Source: an uncultured Eggerthellaceae bacterium
GTDB taxonomy: Bacteria; Actinomycetota; Coriobacteriia; Coriobacteriales; Eggerthellaceae
Assembly: GCA_947565915.1 (NCBI GenBank)
Contig: CANOHY010000004.1
Coordinates: 10,568 to 74,567, forward strand
DNA: 64,000 nt
Direction of reading: 5' to 3'
Shown here piece by piece: positions 42,563-50,416 of this stretch (position 1 is the stretch's first letter; the number at the start of each line of letters is the position of its first letter). Below the pieces are notes generated by a model. The model did not search any database. It was given only the letters and a program-made list of their open reading frames with translations, and had not been told where the DNA came from. The translations under genes were made by a program, and so were the position numbers.

Positions 42563-44125
42563 TCACTCGCCTCCCTTCTGCGCAGCGGCGTCCGGTGCGA
42601 CAACCACCTCTTCGGTTGCCTCGACCTTAACGGCGCCAGCGCTTGCGGGCACGTCAAGCGAGCTCGCTGCAGCCTCAGCCGCTCCTACGAAAGCAACCTC
42701 GGGAGCAGCCTTGGGAAGCGGAAACTCATCGGCCAGGCGATCCTCGATGGCACGGGGCTGCACTTCGGGACCTTCCTTCACGAACTTGGCCACGATGCGA
42801 ATCCAAGCTATGAATATCACCAGGTAGATCAATACGAACAGTGCGATGGTTACCCACATCTCGAAGGCGCTCACCGAATGGGAGTAGGCGGCGTCGGTGA
42901 GAAGCGACACTCCATCGGGCGCATTGGCCGATGGATACACTACCCAAGGCTGACGCCCCAGCTCGGCCGTGAACCAACCCGCCTCGATGGCAACTATAGG
43001 GAACAGCGGCGAGACGAACAGCACCCACTGCAGCCATTTCCACGAGCCCAGCTTCCCCTTCCTCATGCCAATGAAAGCAAGGATGATGAGCAGCACCAGC
43101 ACGCCGGAGATGGCAACCATCAGGTGGTATGTTTGAAAGATGCCGTTCACGGGCATCGTGGCAGGGTCAAGCTCGCCATACTGCTCGGTTTGCGCAAGGT
43201 CGTTCAAGCCAGGATACTCGGTATCCAACGTGCCCGTTGCAAGCATGCTGGTCATACCGGGGAGGCTTGGCCCATAGACGGTCTGGTTACCTTCGTCCAC
43301 CCAGCCGAACAGATAGAGCGGAGGCACCTCGCTTTCGTATTGGCCCTCCATAGCTGCGAGCTTCGTTGGCTGCTCGTTCCACACGCCCACAGCGGTGGAA
43401 TGCGCCGACGCGAACAGGGCTACGGTGGCCACCAGCGTGAGTACTAAGCCCGTCTTCATGGTCTTGCGGGCAAAGTCCAGGCTGCGCCCTTTCATGAAGT
43501 AGTAGGCCGCAACAGCCACAGCGCACAAGCCGCCCATCACGAGCGCCGCCGTGAGGGTGTGGAAGAAGCGGTTGCCCGTAGAGGGGTTGAAGGCCGCGGC
43601 GAAGAAGTCGGTGAGCACGGCCTTGCTGCCATCCGCCGCAAGCTCGGCTCCGGCAGGCGTTTGCATCCACGAGTTGGCGATGAGGATCCACAGAGCCGAG
43701 AGGCACGAGCCGCCCCACACCAACCAGGCCGACACCGTATAGAAGCGCGGCGAAACCTTGTCGCGTCCGAACAGCAGCACGCCAAGGAACACCGATTCCA
43801 GAAAGAAGGCGAACAGCGCCTCGGCCGCAAGCGGTGCGCCGAAGATGTCACCCACGAAGCGCGAGTAATCTGCCCAGTTGGTGCCGAACGAGAACTCCAT
43901 GGTGATTCCGGTCGCCACGCCTACCACGAACGTAGCCGTGAACACCTTCGTCCAGAACCAAGCTGCCTTCTGGTTCTCTTCCGTGCGGTTGCGATAGCAT
44001 CGCGTTTGGGCGATGGCATTGACCAGCCCTATGCCGATGGAGATCGGCACGAAGACGAAATGGAATGCCACCGTCAGCGTGAACTGCAGCCGTGACAGGA
44101 ATGCAACATCCGTCAAAAGCTCCAC
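42563..44125 (-). CDS. cydA: CydA, cytochrome bd quinol oxidase subunit I
   Basis: 520 residues starting at GTG, which has GGGGGAGG 6 bases upstream. Signatures: RLQFTLTVAFHFVFVP with the haem histidine near residue 21, GNRFFHTLTAALVMGG near 185, and AELGRQPWVVYPS near 395, the quinol-binding GRQPW motif. About nine helices. The Q-loop is the short type. The last ~55 residues are Ala/Val/Glu-rich and cytoplasmic, a tail not needed for the core. It allows microaerobic respiration or oxygen scavenging in an otherwise anaerobic-type organism and is a natural partner for H2 oxidation through the menaquinone pool. Confidence 0.95.
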   Translation of the reverse strand: MELLTDVAFLSRLQFTLTVAFHFVFVPISIGIGLVNAIAQTRCYRNRTEENQKAAWFWTKVFTATFVVGVATGITMEFSFGTNWADYSRFVGDIFGAPLAAEALFAFFLESVFLGVLLFGRDKVSPRFYTVSAWLVWGGSCLSALWILIANSWMQTPAGAELAADGSKAVLTDFFAAAFNPSTGNRFFHTLTAALVMGGLCAVAVAAYYFMKGRSLDFARKTMKTGLVLTLVATVALFASAHSTAVGVWNEQPTKLAAMEGQYESEVPPLYLFGWVDEGNQTVYGPSLPGMTSMLATGTLDTEYPGLNDLAQTEQYGELDPATMPVNGIFQTYHLMVAISGVLVLLIILAFIGMRKGKLGSWKWLQWVLFVSPLFPIVAIEAGWFTAELGRQPWVVYPSANAPDGVSLLTDAAYSHSVSAFEMWVTIALFVLIYLVIFIAWIRIVAKFVKEGPEVQPRAIEDRLADEFPLPKAAPEVAFVGAAEAAASSLDVPASAGAVKVEATEEVVVAPDAAAQKGGE

Positions 44126-44241
44126 CGCAAGCCTCCCCCTTGAGAAAACTTCCCTAACGGCCCAATTCTAGCATTGCGTGCGCTTGTCAGAGCGCCCATT
44201 GACGCATGTCACCCATTCGAAATGTAACGCTAGTCCCCTGC

Positions 44242-44386
44242 GCCCCGACTTAATACGCACGGCCTTGGCTTCGCACCCAAACGCAGCGGCGAAATCTTCA
44301 ACGAGCCTATAAGTCGCACAAGCATGAATGGGATTTCGCCTGCGTTTGTGGGCTGCAGAATCGGCCGTGTCATATCAAGCCGGGGC
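44242..44386. repeat. Palindromic repeat family, full element A
   Basis: The first ~45 and last ~45 bases are imperfect reverse complements: GCCCCG...CACGGCC against GGCCGTG...CGGGGC, with a second matching block AACGCAG and GCGAAATC further in. Its left arm shares the pattern CTTnATnCGCACGGC, then GCTTCGC and CCAAnCGCA with the element at 55603. It can fold into one long stem. Confidence 0.75.
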
Positions 44387-44414
44387 TCAACTTCAAAAAC
44401 GCGAGTTGGCTGCC

Positions 44415-44560
44415 CTTCGAAGAACCGTCGGCGCGCAAAATTCAAAAATCGCGACCAGCGATTTTTACTTCATAGGCGCAACGTCAGGCGACCGCATTTT
44501 CCGAAAACATCCAGTGAATGTTTTCGGAAAACAGGGTAGCCGTGGTTCGGAGAAGGGCTG
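44415..44560 (-). repeat. Dispersed double-hairpin repeat, copy 2
   Basis: 146 bases, reverse complement of 4602-4747 with 15 mismatches and no gaps. Hairpin 1 lies at 44497-44531 and hairpin 2 at 44444-44466. Of seven differences in the 35-base first hairpin, six form three compensatory pairs, and the seventh turns a mispair of copy 1 into a T-A pair. It lies 12 bases beyond the hypD stop and reads in the same direction. Confidence 0.85.
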
Positions 44561-44572
44561 GCAACTTGCGTT

Positions 44573-45670
44573 TTAGTAATACCTGTAGTAGGCGGCGCAC
44601 GTCCCCTCGCTCGACACCATGCAAGGGCCTATGGGATTCTCGGGCGTGCAAACCGTGCGGAACAGCGGGCATTCCTTGGGCGTCATGATGCCCCTCAGCA
44701 CATCCCCGCACTTGCAGCCCTTGGGCTCCACCGTGGGCTCGACCTCGGGCTGGAAGCGCTTGACCGCATCATAGGCTTCGAATTCATCCCGAATGCGATA
44801 CCCACTTTCGGGAATGTCGCCCAAACCTCGCCATGTAGCCGTGCAGGTTTCGAATACCTCGTCGATGGCCGCAAGCGCCGTAGGGTTACCTTGGGGCATC
44901 ACGCCACGCGCATAGGCGATCTCTATCTCGGCTCGGCCTTCATGAAGTTGGCGCATGATCATGGCGATGCCCTGCAGCACGTCAACCGGCTCGAATCCGG
45001 TTATCACGCCAGGGATGCCATAACGCTGAGCCAGGAATTGGTAAGGCTTGGCCCCTATGATGGTGCTCACGTGCCCAGGCAGGATGAGCGCATCTACCTT
45101 CAAGCGCTCGTCCGACACGATGGCCTCCAGCGCGCCTGGCATGTTCTTGTGCGCTCCGAATACGCTGAAGTTTCGCAGGCCTGCATCGGCTGCGCGCTTG
45201 ATGGCACGCGCTACCAGCGGCGTGGTGGTCTCAAAGCCAACTCCCACGAATACCACCTGCTTGCTGGAATCGGCTTCGGCGAGGGCAAGCGCATCGAGTG
45301 GCGAGTAGACCACCTGCACGTCTGCGCCTGCCGCTTGCTCAGCAAGCAAGCTCGAGGTAGACCCCGGAACGCGCGTCATGTCGCCAAAAGTGGCAAGCGT
45401 CACACCGGGCACGCGTGCCAGCGCGATGGCTGTGTCGATGTCGTGGTTGCACGTGACGCACACCGGGCATCCCGGCCCCGAAGACAGAACCGTTCCCTCG
45501 GGCATGAGGTCGCGGATTCCCGCGCGAGCGATGGCTACCGTATGCGTGCCGCACACCTCCATCAGACGCGCGCCGCCACTGGGCGCGAACGCACGAATGG
45601 CTTCCACCATCTCACGAGCGAGGGTTGGGTCCTTGAACTTGCGCAGCTGTGCGTCGAGCGCGTTTTCCAT
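44573..45670 (-). CDS. hypD: HypD, hydrogenase maturation protein
   Basis: 365 residues, normal length. MEVCGTHT near 38-45 and GPGCPVCVT near 65-73 carry the redox-active cysteines, FGAHKNMPGALEAI lies near 170-183, and the C-terminal cysteine cluster (GCKCGDVL, KECPLFRTVCTPENPIGPCMVS) binds the [4Fe-4S] cluster. With HypC it is the scaffold on which Fe(CN)2CO is built. It starts 5 bases after the hypC stop. HypE, which often follows, is not here; the next sequence is repeat DNA. Confidence 0.96.
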   Translation of the reverse strand: MENALDAQLRKFKDPTLAREMVEAIRAFAPSGGARLMEVCGTHTVAIARAGIRDLMPEGTVLSSGPGCPVCVTCNHDIDTAIALARVPGVTLATFGDMTRVPGSTSSLLAEQAAGADVQVVYSPLDALALAEADSSKQVVFVGVGFETTTPLVARAIKRAADAGLRNFSVFGAHKNMPGALEAIVSDERLKVDALILPGHVSTIIGAKPYQFLAQRYGIPGVITGFEPVDVLQGIAMIMRQLHEGRAEIEIAYARGVMPQGNPTALAAIDEVFETCTATWRGLGDIPESGYRIRDEFEAYDAVKRFQPEVEPTVEPKGCKCGDVLRGIMTPKECPLFRTVCTPENPIGPCMVSSEGTCAAYYRYY

Positions 45671-45675
45671 GGCGC

Positions 45676-45924
45676 TTAGGCCTTGTCTGACAGAAGAGGG
45701 TCGTCCACCAAATCAGCCATCTCGGCAATGAGGTCGAGCGTCTCTTGGGCGTACTGTTCGTCCACCACTTCGATTGCGAAGCCGGCATGCACCAAGACGT
45801 AGTCGCCTTCCTGCGCCTGAGGCGTCAGGTCCAGCGCGATGTCGCGTTCGGCTCCCATGGCGCTCACATGCGCCATGCCGTCATCTTCGATGCGCACGAT
45901 CTGCATTGGTATGGCAAGGCACAT
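45676..45924 (-). CDS. hypC: HypC, hydrogenase assembly chaperone
   Basis: 82 residues. MCLAIPMQIV with the essential N-terminal cysteine, then the conserved GDYVLVHAGFAIEVVDEQYAQETLDL. It carries the iron fragment with HypD and delivers it to the hydrogenase large subunit. AAAGGA lies 7 bases upstream. It is second in the hypF-hypC-hypD transcript. Confidence 0.96.
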   Translation of the reverse strand: MCLAIPMQIVRIEDDGMAHVSAMGAERDIALDLTPQAQEGDYVLVHAGFAIEVVDEQYAQETLDLIAEMADLVDDPLLSDKA

Positions 45925-45948
45925 AGCCGTCCTTTCGTCCCCGCTATT

Positions 45949-48537
45949 CTAGCGCGAAGCCGAAGCCACCACCCCTTGCCCATAGGAAATGCATCCATCG
46001 TTCGGCGGCAGGCTGCCGCTCAACGCCACGGTGAACCCGCGCGCACCCAGTTGCAAGGTCGCCTGCGTGACTAGGTAACGGTTCATGAAGCAGCCGCCCG
46101 AAATCGCCACCAAGCTAATGTCGTACATGCTGCGCACCAGCTCGGCCAAAGTTGAAATGGCGCCCACTACGGCCCGATGGAATCGCAGCGATATGACGCC
46201 GATTTCCACGCCTGCCTGCAGATCATCCAAAATGGCACGCAACGTGGATTCACCATCGAGCAACACTACCGAGGTGTCATGCGCCGTGCTGCTGGATGTT
46301 GCGGCGTTCTTCTGCAGCGCGAAGGCGTAGCGCTCGTCCACTTGGACAAGCTCCTCGCCAGTAACCACATCTTCATCGGCACGGCAGGCATCGAGCAAGA
46401 TGGCTGCCTCGCCTTCGTAGGTCGGCTCGCGGCACACACCCAAAAGCGCCGACACCCCATCGAAGAAGCGCCCCATCGAGGAAGTGAGCGGCGTGTTCAG
46501 GCCCCGCTCGATCATCTGGTCGCAGATCGCTGCTTGCTCGCCAAGATAACCCAACAGGTCGCGCGCTGCAGGATGATCGAGCAAGTCGTAGCTCCAAAGC
46601 ATGCCATAAGCCATGCGCGCTGGATGCTCGATTGCCGCCTGACCTCCCGGCAAGGGCATGTAGGCCAGATTCGCAAAGCGCTCGTAGTCCACCTGGTTGG
46701 CCAAGAGCACCTCCCCGCCCCAGATGTTGCCATCGGCACCAAAGCCCGTACCATCGAAGACGATGCCGCAGCATGGACCATACAGGTCGTGCTCGCCAAG
46801 CACCGAGGCCACATGAGCGTGATGGTGCTGCACTTCCGTAAGCGGCATGCCCGTGCGCATCGATTCCTTGCGCGCCCATTTCGACGTGAGGTACTCCGGA
46901 TGCGCATCGCAAGCCAAGAAGCGCGGCGCAAGCATGAAGAGGCTTTGAAGGCGGTCCTTCGCCTCGCACCATGCATCCATCACGTCGGCGTCCTCCACAT
47001 CGCCGATATACTGCGAAACATAGGCTTGACCTGCCTGGATGAATGCCAAGGTATTCTTTTGCTCGGGGCCAACGGCAAGCACCGCTCCTCGCTCGCGCAC
47101 TGTGCTCGCCTGCGCATCGCCAGCACGTGCGCCAACTGCGAGATCTTGCGCGTCAGTGTTGGCGTTGGCTTCGGCGTTGGTTTCGGCGTCGACGTTGGCA
47201 GCATCGTTCGAATCGTTCGCGTCGATTGCGTCGGCAACAGCTGCCTGCGCCTGATTGGCCACTTCGCCTTCGCCTTGCTGACCTTCAGTTCCGTAGCCTA
47301 CCGGAAGCGGCACCGGAGCATAGCCCCGCGCACGACGCAGGAACTGGACGGCGTCCTGTTCGCCTAGCTGCAGCACGCGCAGCACCGAATCGTCGAAACG
47401 CGACAGGATGGGCCGGTTGTTGCCCAAAATGGCATCGGCAATGGGCAGCAGGCGCTCCACTGCCTGCGCATCATCAATCACGATGGGCTCATCGTGGCTG
47501 TTTCCCGATGTCATCACAAGCAGGTCTCTGCCTGTAGCCCGCTTGAAGTCACCGATCAGAAGCACCTGCACAGGCGTAGCGGGAAGCATCACGCCCAATT
47601 CAGGCAGCTCATCGGCAAGCCCTTGCGCCATCGACGCCTCTTCGCGCTTGCACAGCAGCACGATTGGACGAGCAGGCGATTCCAGCAGCTGCTCCTCCGC
47701 TGCAGACACCTCGCAGTAGCGCCGTGCATCATCTGCACTTGATGCCATCACGGCAAACGGCTTGCCATCGCGCTTCTTGCGCGCGCGCAGGCGCGCAACT
47801 GCCTGCTCGTTGGCGGCATCGCATACCAAATGGAAGCCACCAAGCCCCTTTACGGCCACGATGCCACCAGAAGCCAGCAGCTCCACTGCGCGCGCCAGAA
47901 GCTCGTCAGACGTTTCTCGATTCGTAGCGCTCAATTCCACCAGCTGCCCATCTTCGCCTTGCTGGACCCATGTGAGCTCAGGCCCACATGCAAAGCAAGC
48001 ATCGGGCTGGGCATGGAAGCGACGATCTGCTGGGTCGGCATATTCCCGCGCACATTGAGAGCACATCTCGAAAGCGCGCATCGAAGTGTTCGCGCGATCG
48101 TAGGGCAGCGCGCTGATTATGGTGAAGCGGGGGCCGCAATTGGTGCAGTTGATGAATGGGTAGCGAAAGCGCCGGTTGCGCTCGTCCAGCAGCTCGCGCG
48201 CGCAGTCGTCGCAGATTCCCAGATCGGCAGATATCTGCGTAGGATTGGCTGTGTCGCCTGCGTTCGACTCGCGAATCTCAAAGGTGGTGCAGTCTTGCAG
48301 CACAACCTCGGTGAGCTCGATTTGCTCCACCTTCGCCGCAACAGGTTGCGACTGAGCAAGCTCCATCACGAACTCGTCGAGATGCTCGGTTTCGGCTTCG
48401 GCATGAATCAGCACGCCGTCGGGGTCGTTCAGCACCCAGCCATCCACCAAGCAATGCTTTGCCAAGCGGTAGACGAACGGCCGAAAGCCCACTCCCTGCA
48501 CGATGCCTCGAACGCGGATGTCGAGCGCTTCTCTCAT
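45949..48537 (-). CDS. hypF: HypF, carbamoyltransferase for hydrogenase cyanide ligands, with low-complexity insertion
   Basis: 862 residues, about 100 more than usual. Order: acylphosphatase domain (~1-90, GIVQGVGFRPFVYRLA), two zinc-finger-like CX2C-X18-CX2C units (~105-180), a YrdC-like domain (~200-390), and a Kae1-like carbamoyltransferase domain (~485-860, VQHHHAHVASVLGEH). HypF turns carbamoyl phosphate into the thiocarboxamide on HypE that becomes cyanide. Between the last two domains (~416-482) is a segment of Ala, Asn, Asp, Glu and Gln with no fold, coded by a near-repetitive stretch at 47145-47235. GGGATGAGG lies before the ATG. The core motifs are intact, so activity is expected. 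Confidence 0.94.
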   Translation of the reverse strand: MREALDIRVRGIVQGVGFRPFVYRLAKHCLVDGWVLNDPDGVLIHAEAETEHLDEFVMELAQSQPVAAKVEQIELTEVVLQDCTTFEIRESNAGDTANPTQISADLGICDDCARELLDERNRRFRYPFINCTNCGPRFTIISALPYDRANTSMRAFEMCSQCAREYADPADRRFHAQPDACFACGPELTWVQQGEDGQLVELSATNRETSDELLARAVELLASGGIVAVKGLGGFHLVCDAANEQAVARLRARKKRDGKPFAVMASSADDARRYCEVSAAEEQLLESPARPIVLLCKREEASMAQGLADELPELGVMLPATPVQVLLIGDFKRATGRDLLVMTSGNSHDEPIVIDDAQAVERLLPIADAILGNNRPILSRFDDSVLRVLQLGEQDAVQFLRRARGYAPVPLPVGYGTEGQQGEGEVANQAQAAVADAIDANDSNDAANVDAETNAEANANTDAQDLAVGARAGDAQASTVRERGAVLAVGPEQKNTLAFIQAGQAYVSQYIGDVEDADVMDAWCEAKDRLQSLFMLAPRFLACDAHPEYLTSKWARKESMRTGMPLTEVQHHHAHVASVLGEHDLYGPCCGIVFDGTGFGADGNIWGGEVLLANQVDYERFANLAYMPLPGGQAAIEHPARMAYGMLWSYDLLDHPAARDLLGYLGEQAAICDQMIERGLNTPLTSSMGRFFDGVSALLGVCREPTYEGEAAILLDACRADEDVVTGEELVQVDERYAFALQKNAATSSSTAHDTSVVLLDGESTLRAILDDLQAGVEIGVISLRFHRAVVGAISTLAELVRSMYDISLVAISGGCFMNRYLVTQATLQLGARGFTVALSGSLPPNDGCISYGQGVVASASR

Positions 48538-48594
48538 AGCCTCATCCCTTCACGCATGCGATACCGCAAACCGAGCACCGCCGGCGGGGGATCG

Positions 48595-50322
48595 CTAATC
48601 TCTGCCTTGCAAGTCTGCCAGAACCTCAGATACGAGGTCGGCCAGGCGGCGAAGCGTTACACCATGGTTATCCGGCAAATGCACGTACAAGCAACGTCGC
48701 CCTCGCTCCATCAGCACCGATGCGTCGCCTGCTGCCTGAGCATGCTCCAACGTGCCCAGGCTAGGGGACGCTTGTCCCTCAAGGGCGATGTCGTCAGACT
48801 CGTTGCCCGAAAGCACCAGATAAACGCCCTGGTTGGGGCCACCTTTTTGCAGCTGGCCGGTCGAATGCAGGTAGCGTGGACCTATCTCCAGGCACGATGC
48901 TACGCCAAAGCAGCTCGCCACAGCACAGCGGATGTCCTCAAGCGCTTGCTTGCGCGCATCGTCCTCGAAGGGAACGAAGGCGTTGATGGCGAAATAGTCG
49001 CCAGGCTGGATGGATTGAAGCAGCGCCTTCAAGGCACCCCGCACCGAACGCTCGCCGTCCAAGTTTGGCGAGAGCTTCAGCTCGGCCAGCTGCTCGGGAG
49101 CATCGGAAGCGAAGATGCCGCAGAAGTCAGGTTCTGGAAGCCCCGTGCTCAGAATCTCGCTTACGCATGCCTTGGCCGAAGCCACATCGGGTTGGTCGAA
49201 GGGGCACACACCCATCAAATACCCGCAAAGCGCCGTAGCATACTCCCACACCATGAAGTGCCAGGCCAATTCAGCTGCCGAAGCCACTTCGAATGCCACG
49301 CGCGGAATAGAAGCGTCGATGCACCTTGCCGACGCCTCGAATACCTCGGCTTCTGCGGACGAAGCGCCCGGCAGGCGATAGATCACGGCTGCTCGGTCGG
49401 CTGCAGGCGCTTCAAGCTGCGCGGGCTCTGTCTCCAAATAGGGCAGGATTCCCTTGCCCTCCTTGCCCGTGCTCTCGGCTAGCAGCTGCTCGATCCAAAG
49501 GCCCAGCACACGCCCTTGCTTGGGCGCCACGTAAGCCAGCTTGTTGCGCCCTTCTTCGTAGGCGCCGAACAAGAATGCCGCCAGTTGCACCGCGGGGTTG
49601 TCGGCAGCGTCGCGCGCGCAAGCCTCCTCGGCTGCACGGCCCTGCGCTATAAGCTCGTCGAGCGAGATGCCCACCAACGCCGCCGGGAACAGACCGAACA
49701 CCGAAAGCGCGCTGAAGCGACCACCCACCGTTGGTTCGCCATGCAGAATAGCGGCCCAGCCTTCTTCCTTGGCGCGCCGCTCCAGACCCGAACCGGGATC
49801 GGTTATGGCCACCAGATGCTGCGATAGCTCGCACTGATCCATGACCTGCAAGAACTCTTGGCTTACCGCCGCAAGCAGCGTTTTCATCTCCAACGTAGAA
49901 CCGCTCTTCGACGCTGCGATGACCAAGGTATGAGCTGGGTCCACTTCCCCCAACGCTTTGCGTAGACGCACGGGCGAGTCGGAGTCCAGCACGCGAAAGC
50001 GCATGCCAACCCGCGAGCGCTGCTCGCCTTGGAAGCACTTCGTCAGCGTCATGGCTGCCTGAGTGGAACCGCCTTGCCCGATAAGCAACGCATCTTCGAA
50101 GCCGGCATCGATGAAGCTGCGTGCAACTTGCTGGATATGCTCGATGCTGCAAGGCGGGTTGGACGCAAGGTCGGACCAGCCCATGAAGTCGCGGGCGCAT
50201 TGCTGCGCCGCCTGCGAGAAGCCGTACAACGTGGCGTCTTTCGCATGTATGCGACTCGCAGCCTTCTCGCGCACCAGGCGCTCGACGATGCTGTTGGATG
50301 GTTTTGGTTCTATGGTCATCAT
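48595..50322 (-). CDS. pgi: Glucose-6-phosphate isomerase (Tal/Pgi C-terminal-domain type)
   Basis: 575 residues from ATG 50322 (ATG 50319 is equally possible). Two SIS folds: the first contains LLIGQGGSTQAAM and IAASKSGSTLEMKTLL near 75-140 (phosphosugar-binding serine/threonine loop), and the C-terminal part has CLEIGPRYLHSTGQLQKGGPNQGVYL near 490-510 with the catalytic histidine. The sequence is closest in layout to the Pgi half of bifunctional transaldolase-phosphoglucose isomerases, rather than Escherichia Pgi. No transaldolase domain is attached. It interconverts glucose-6-phosphate and fructose-6-phosphate. The ribosome site is weak. Confidence 0.85.
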   Translation of the reverse strand: MMTIEPKPSNSIVERLVREKAASRIHAKDATLYGFSQAAQQCARDFMGWSDLASNPPCSIEHIQQVARSFIDAGFEDALLIGQGGSTQAAMTLTKCFQGEQRSRVGMRFRVLDSDSPVRLRKALGEVDPAHTLVIAASKSGSTLEMKTLLAAVSQEFLQVMDQCELSQHLVAITDPGSGLERRAKEEGWAAILHGEPTVGGRFSALSVFGLFPAALVGISLDELIAQGRAAEEACARDAADNPAVQLAAFLFGAYEEGRNKLAYVAPKQGRVLGLWIEQLLAESTGKEGKGILPYLETEPAQLEAPAADRAAVIYRLPGASSAEAEVFEASARCIDASIPRVAFEVASAAELAWHFMVWEYATALCGYLMGVCPFDQPDVASAKACVSEILSTGLPEPDFCGIFASDAPEQLAELKLSPNLDGERSVRGALKALLQSIQPGDYFAINAFVPFEDDARKQALEDIRCAVASCFGVASCLEIGPRYLHSTGQLQKGGPNQGVYLVLSGNESDDIALEGQASPSLGTLEHAQAAGDASVLMERGRRCLYVHLPDNHGVTLRRLADLVSEVLADLQGRD

Positions 50323-50416
50323 GGGTTTCTCGCTTCTCTTGCTTATGCTGCCACGCGCAGAACGACGGCGCGCGAAACAGGCGAGATGCGCTCGCCAGAA
50401 TGGGGTTCGGGGATTG

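Larger units (their letters stand above)
44126..44572. other. Repeat-dense intergenic region between cydA and hypD
   Basis: 447 bases without a gene. It contains a 145-base palindromic repeat (44242-44386) and, 28 bases on, the second copy of the 146-base double-hairpin repeat (44415-44560). The remaining ~115 bases (44126-44241) hold the leader of cydA on the minus strand, in which I saw no clear promoter. Both repeats are downstream of the hypD stop and could end its transcript. Confidence 0.75.
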
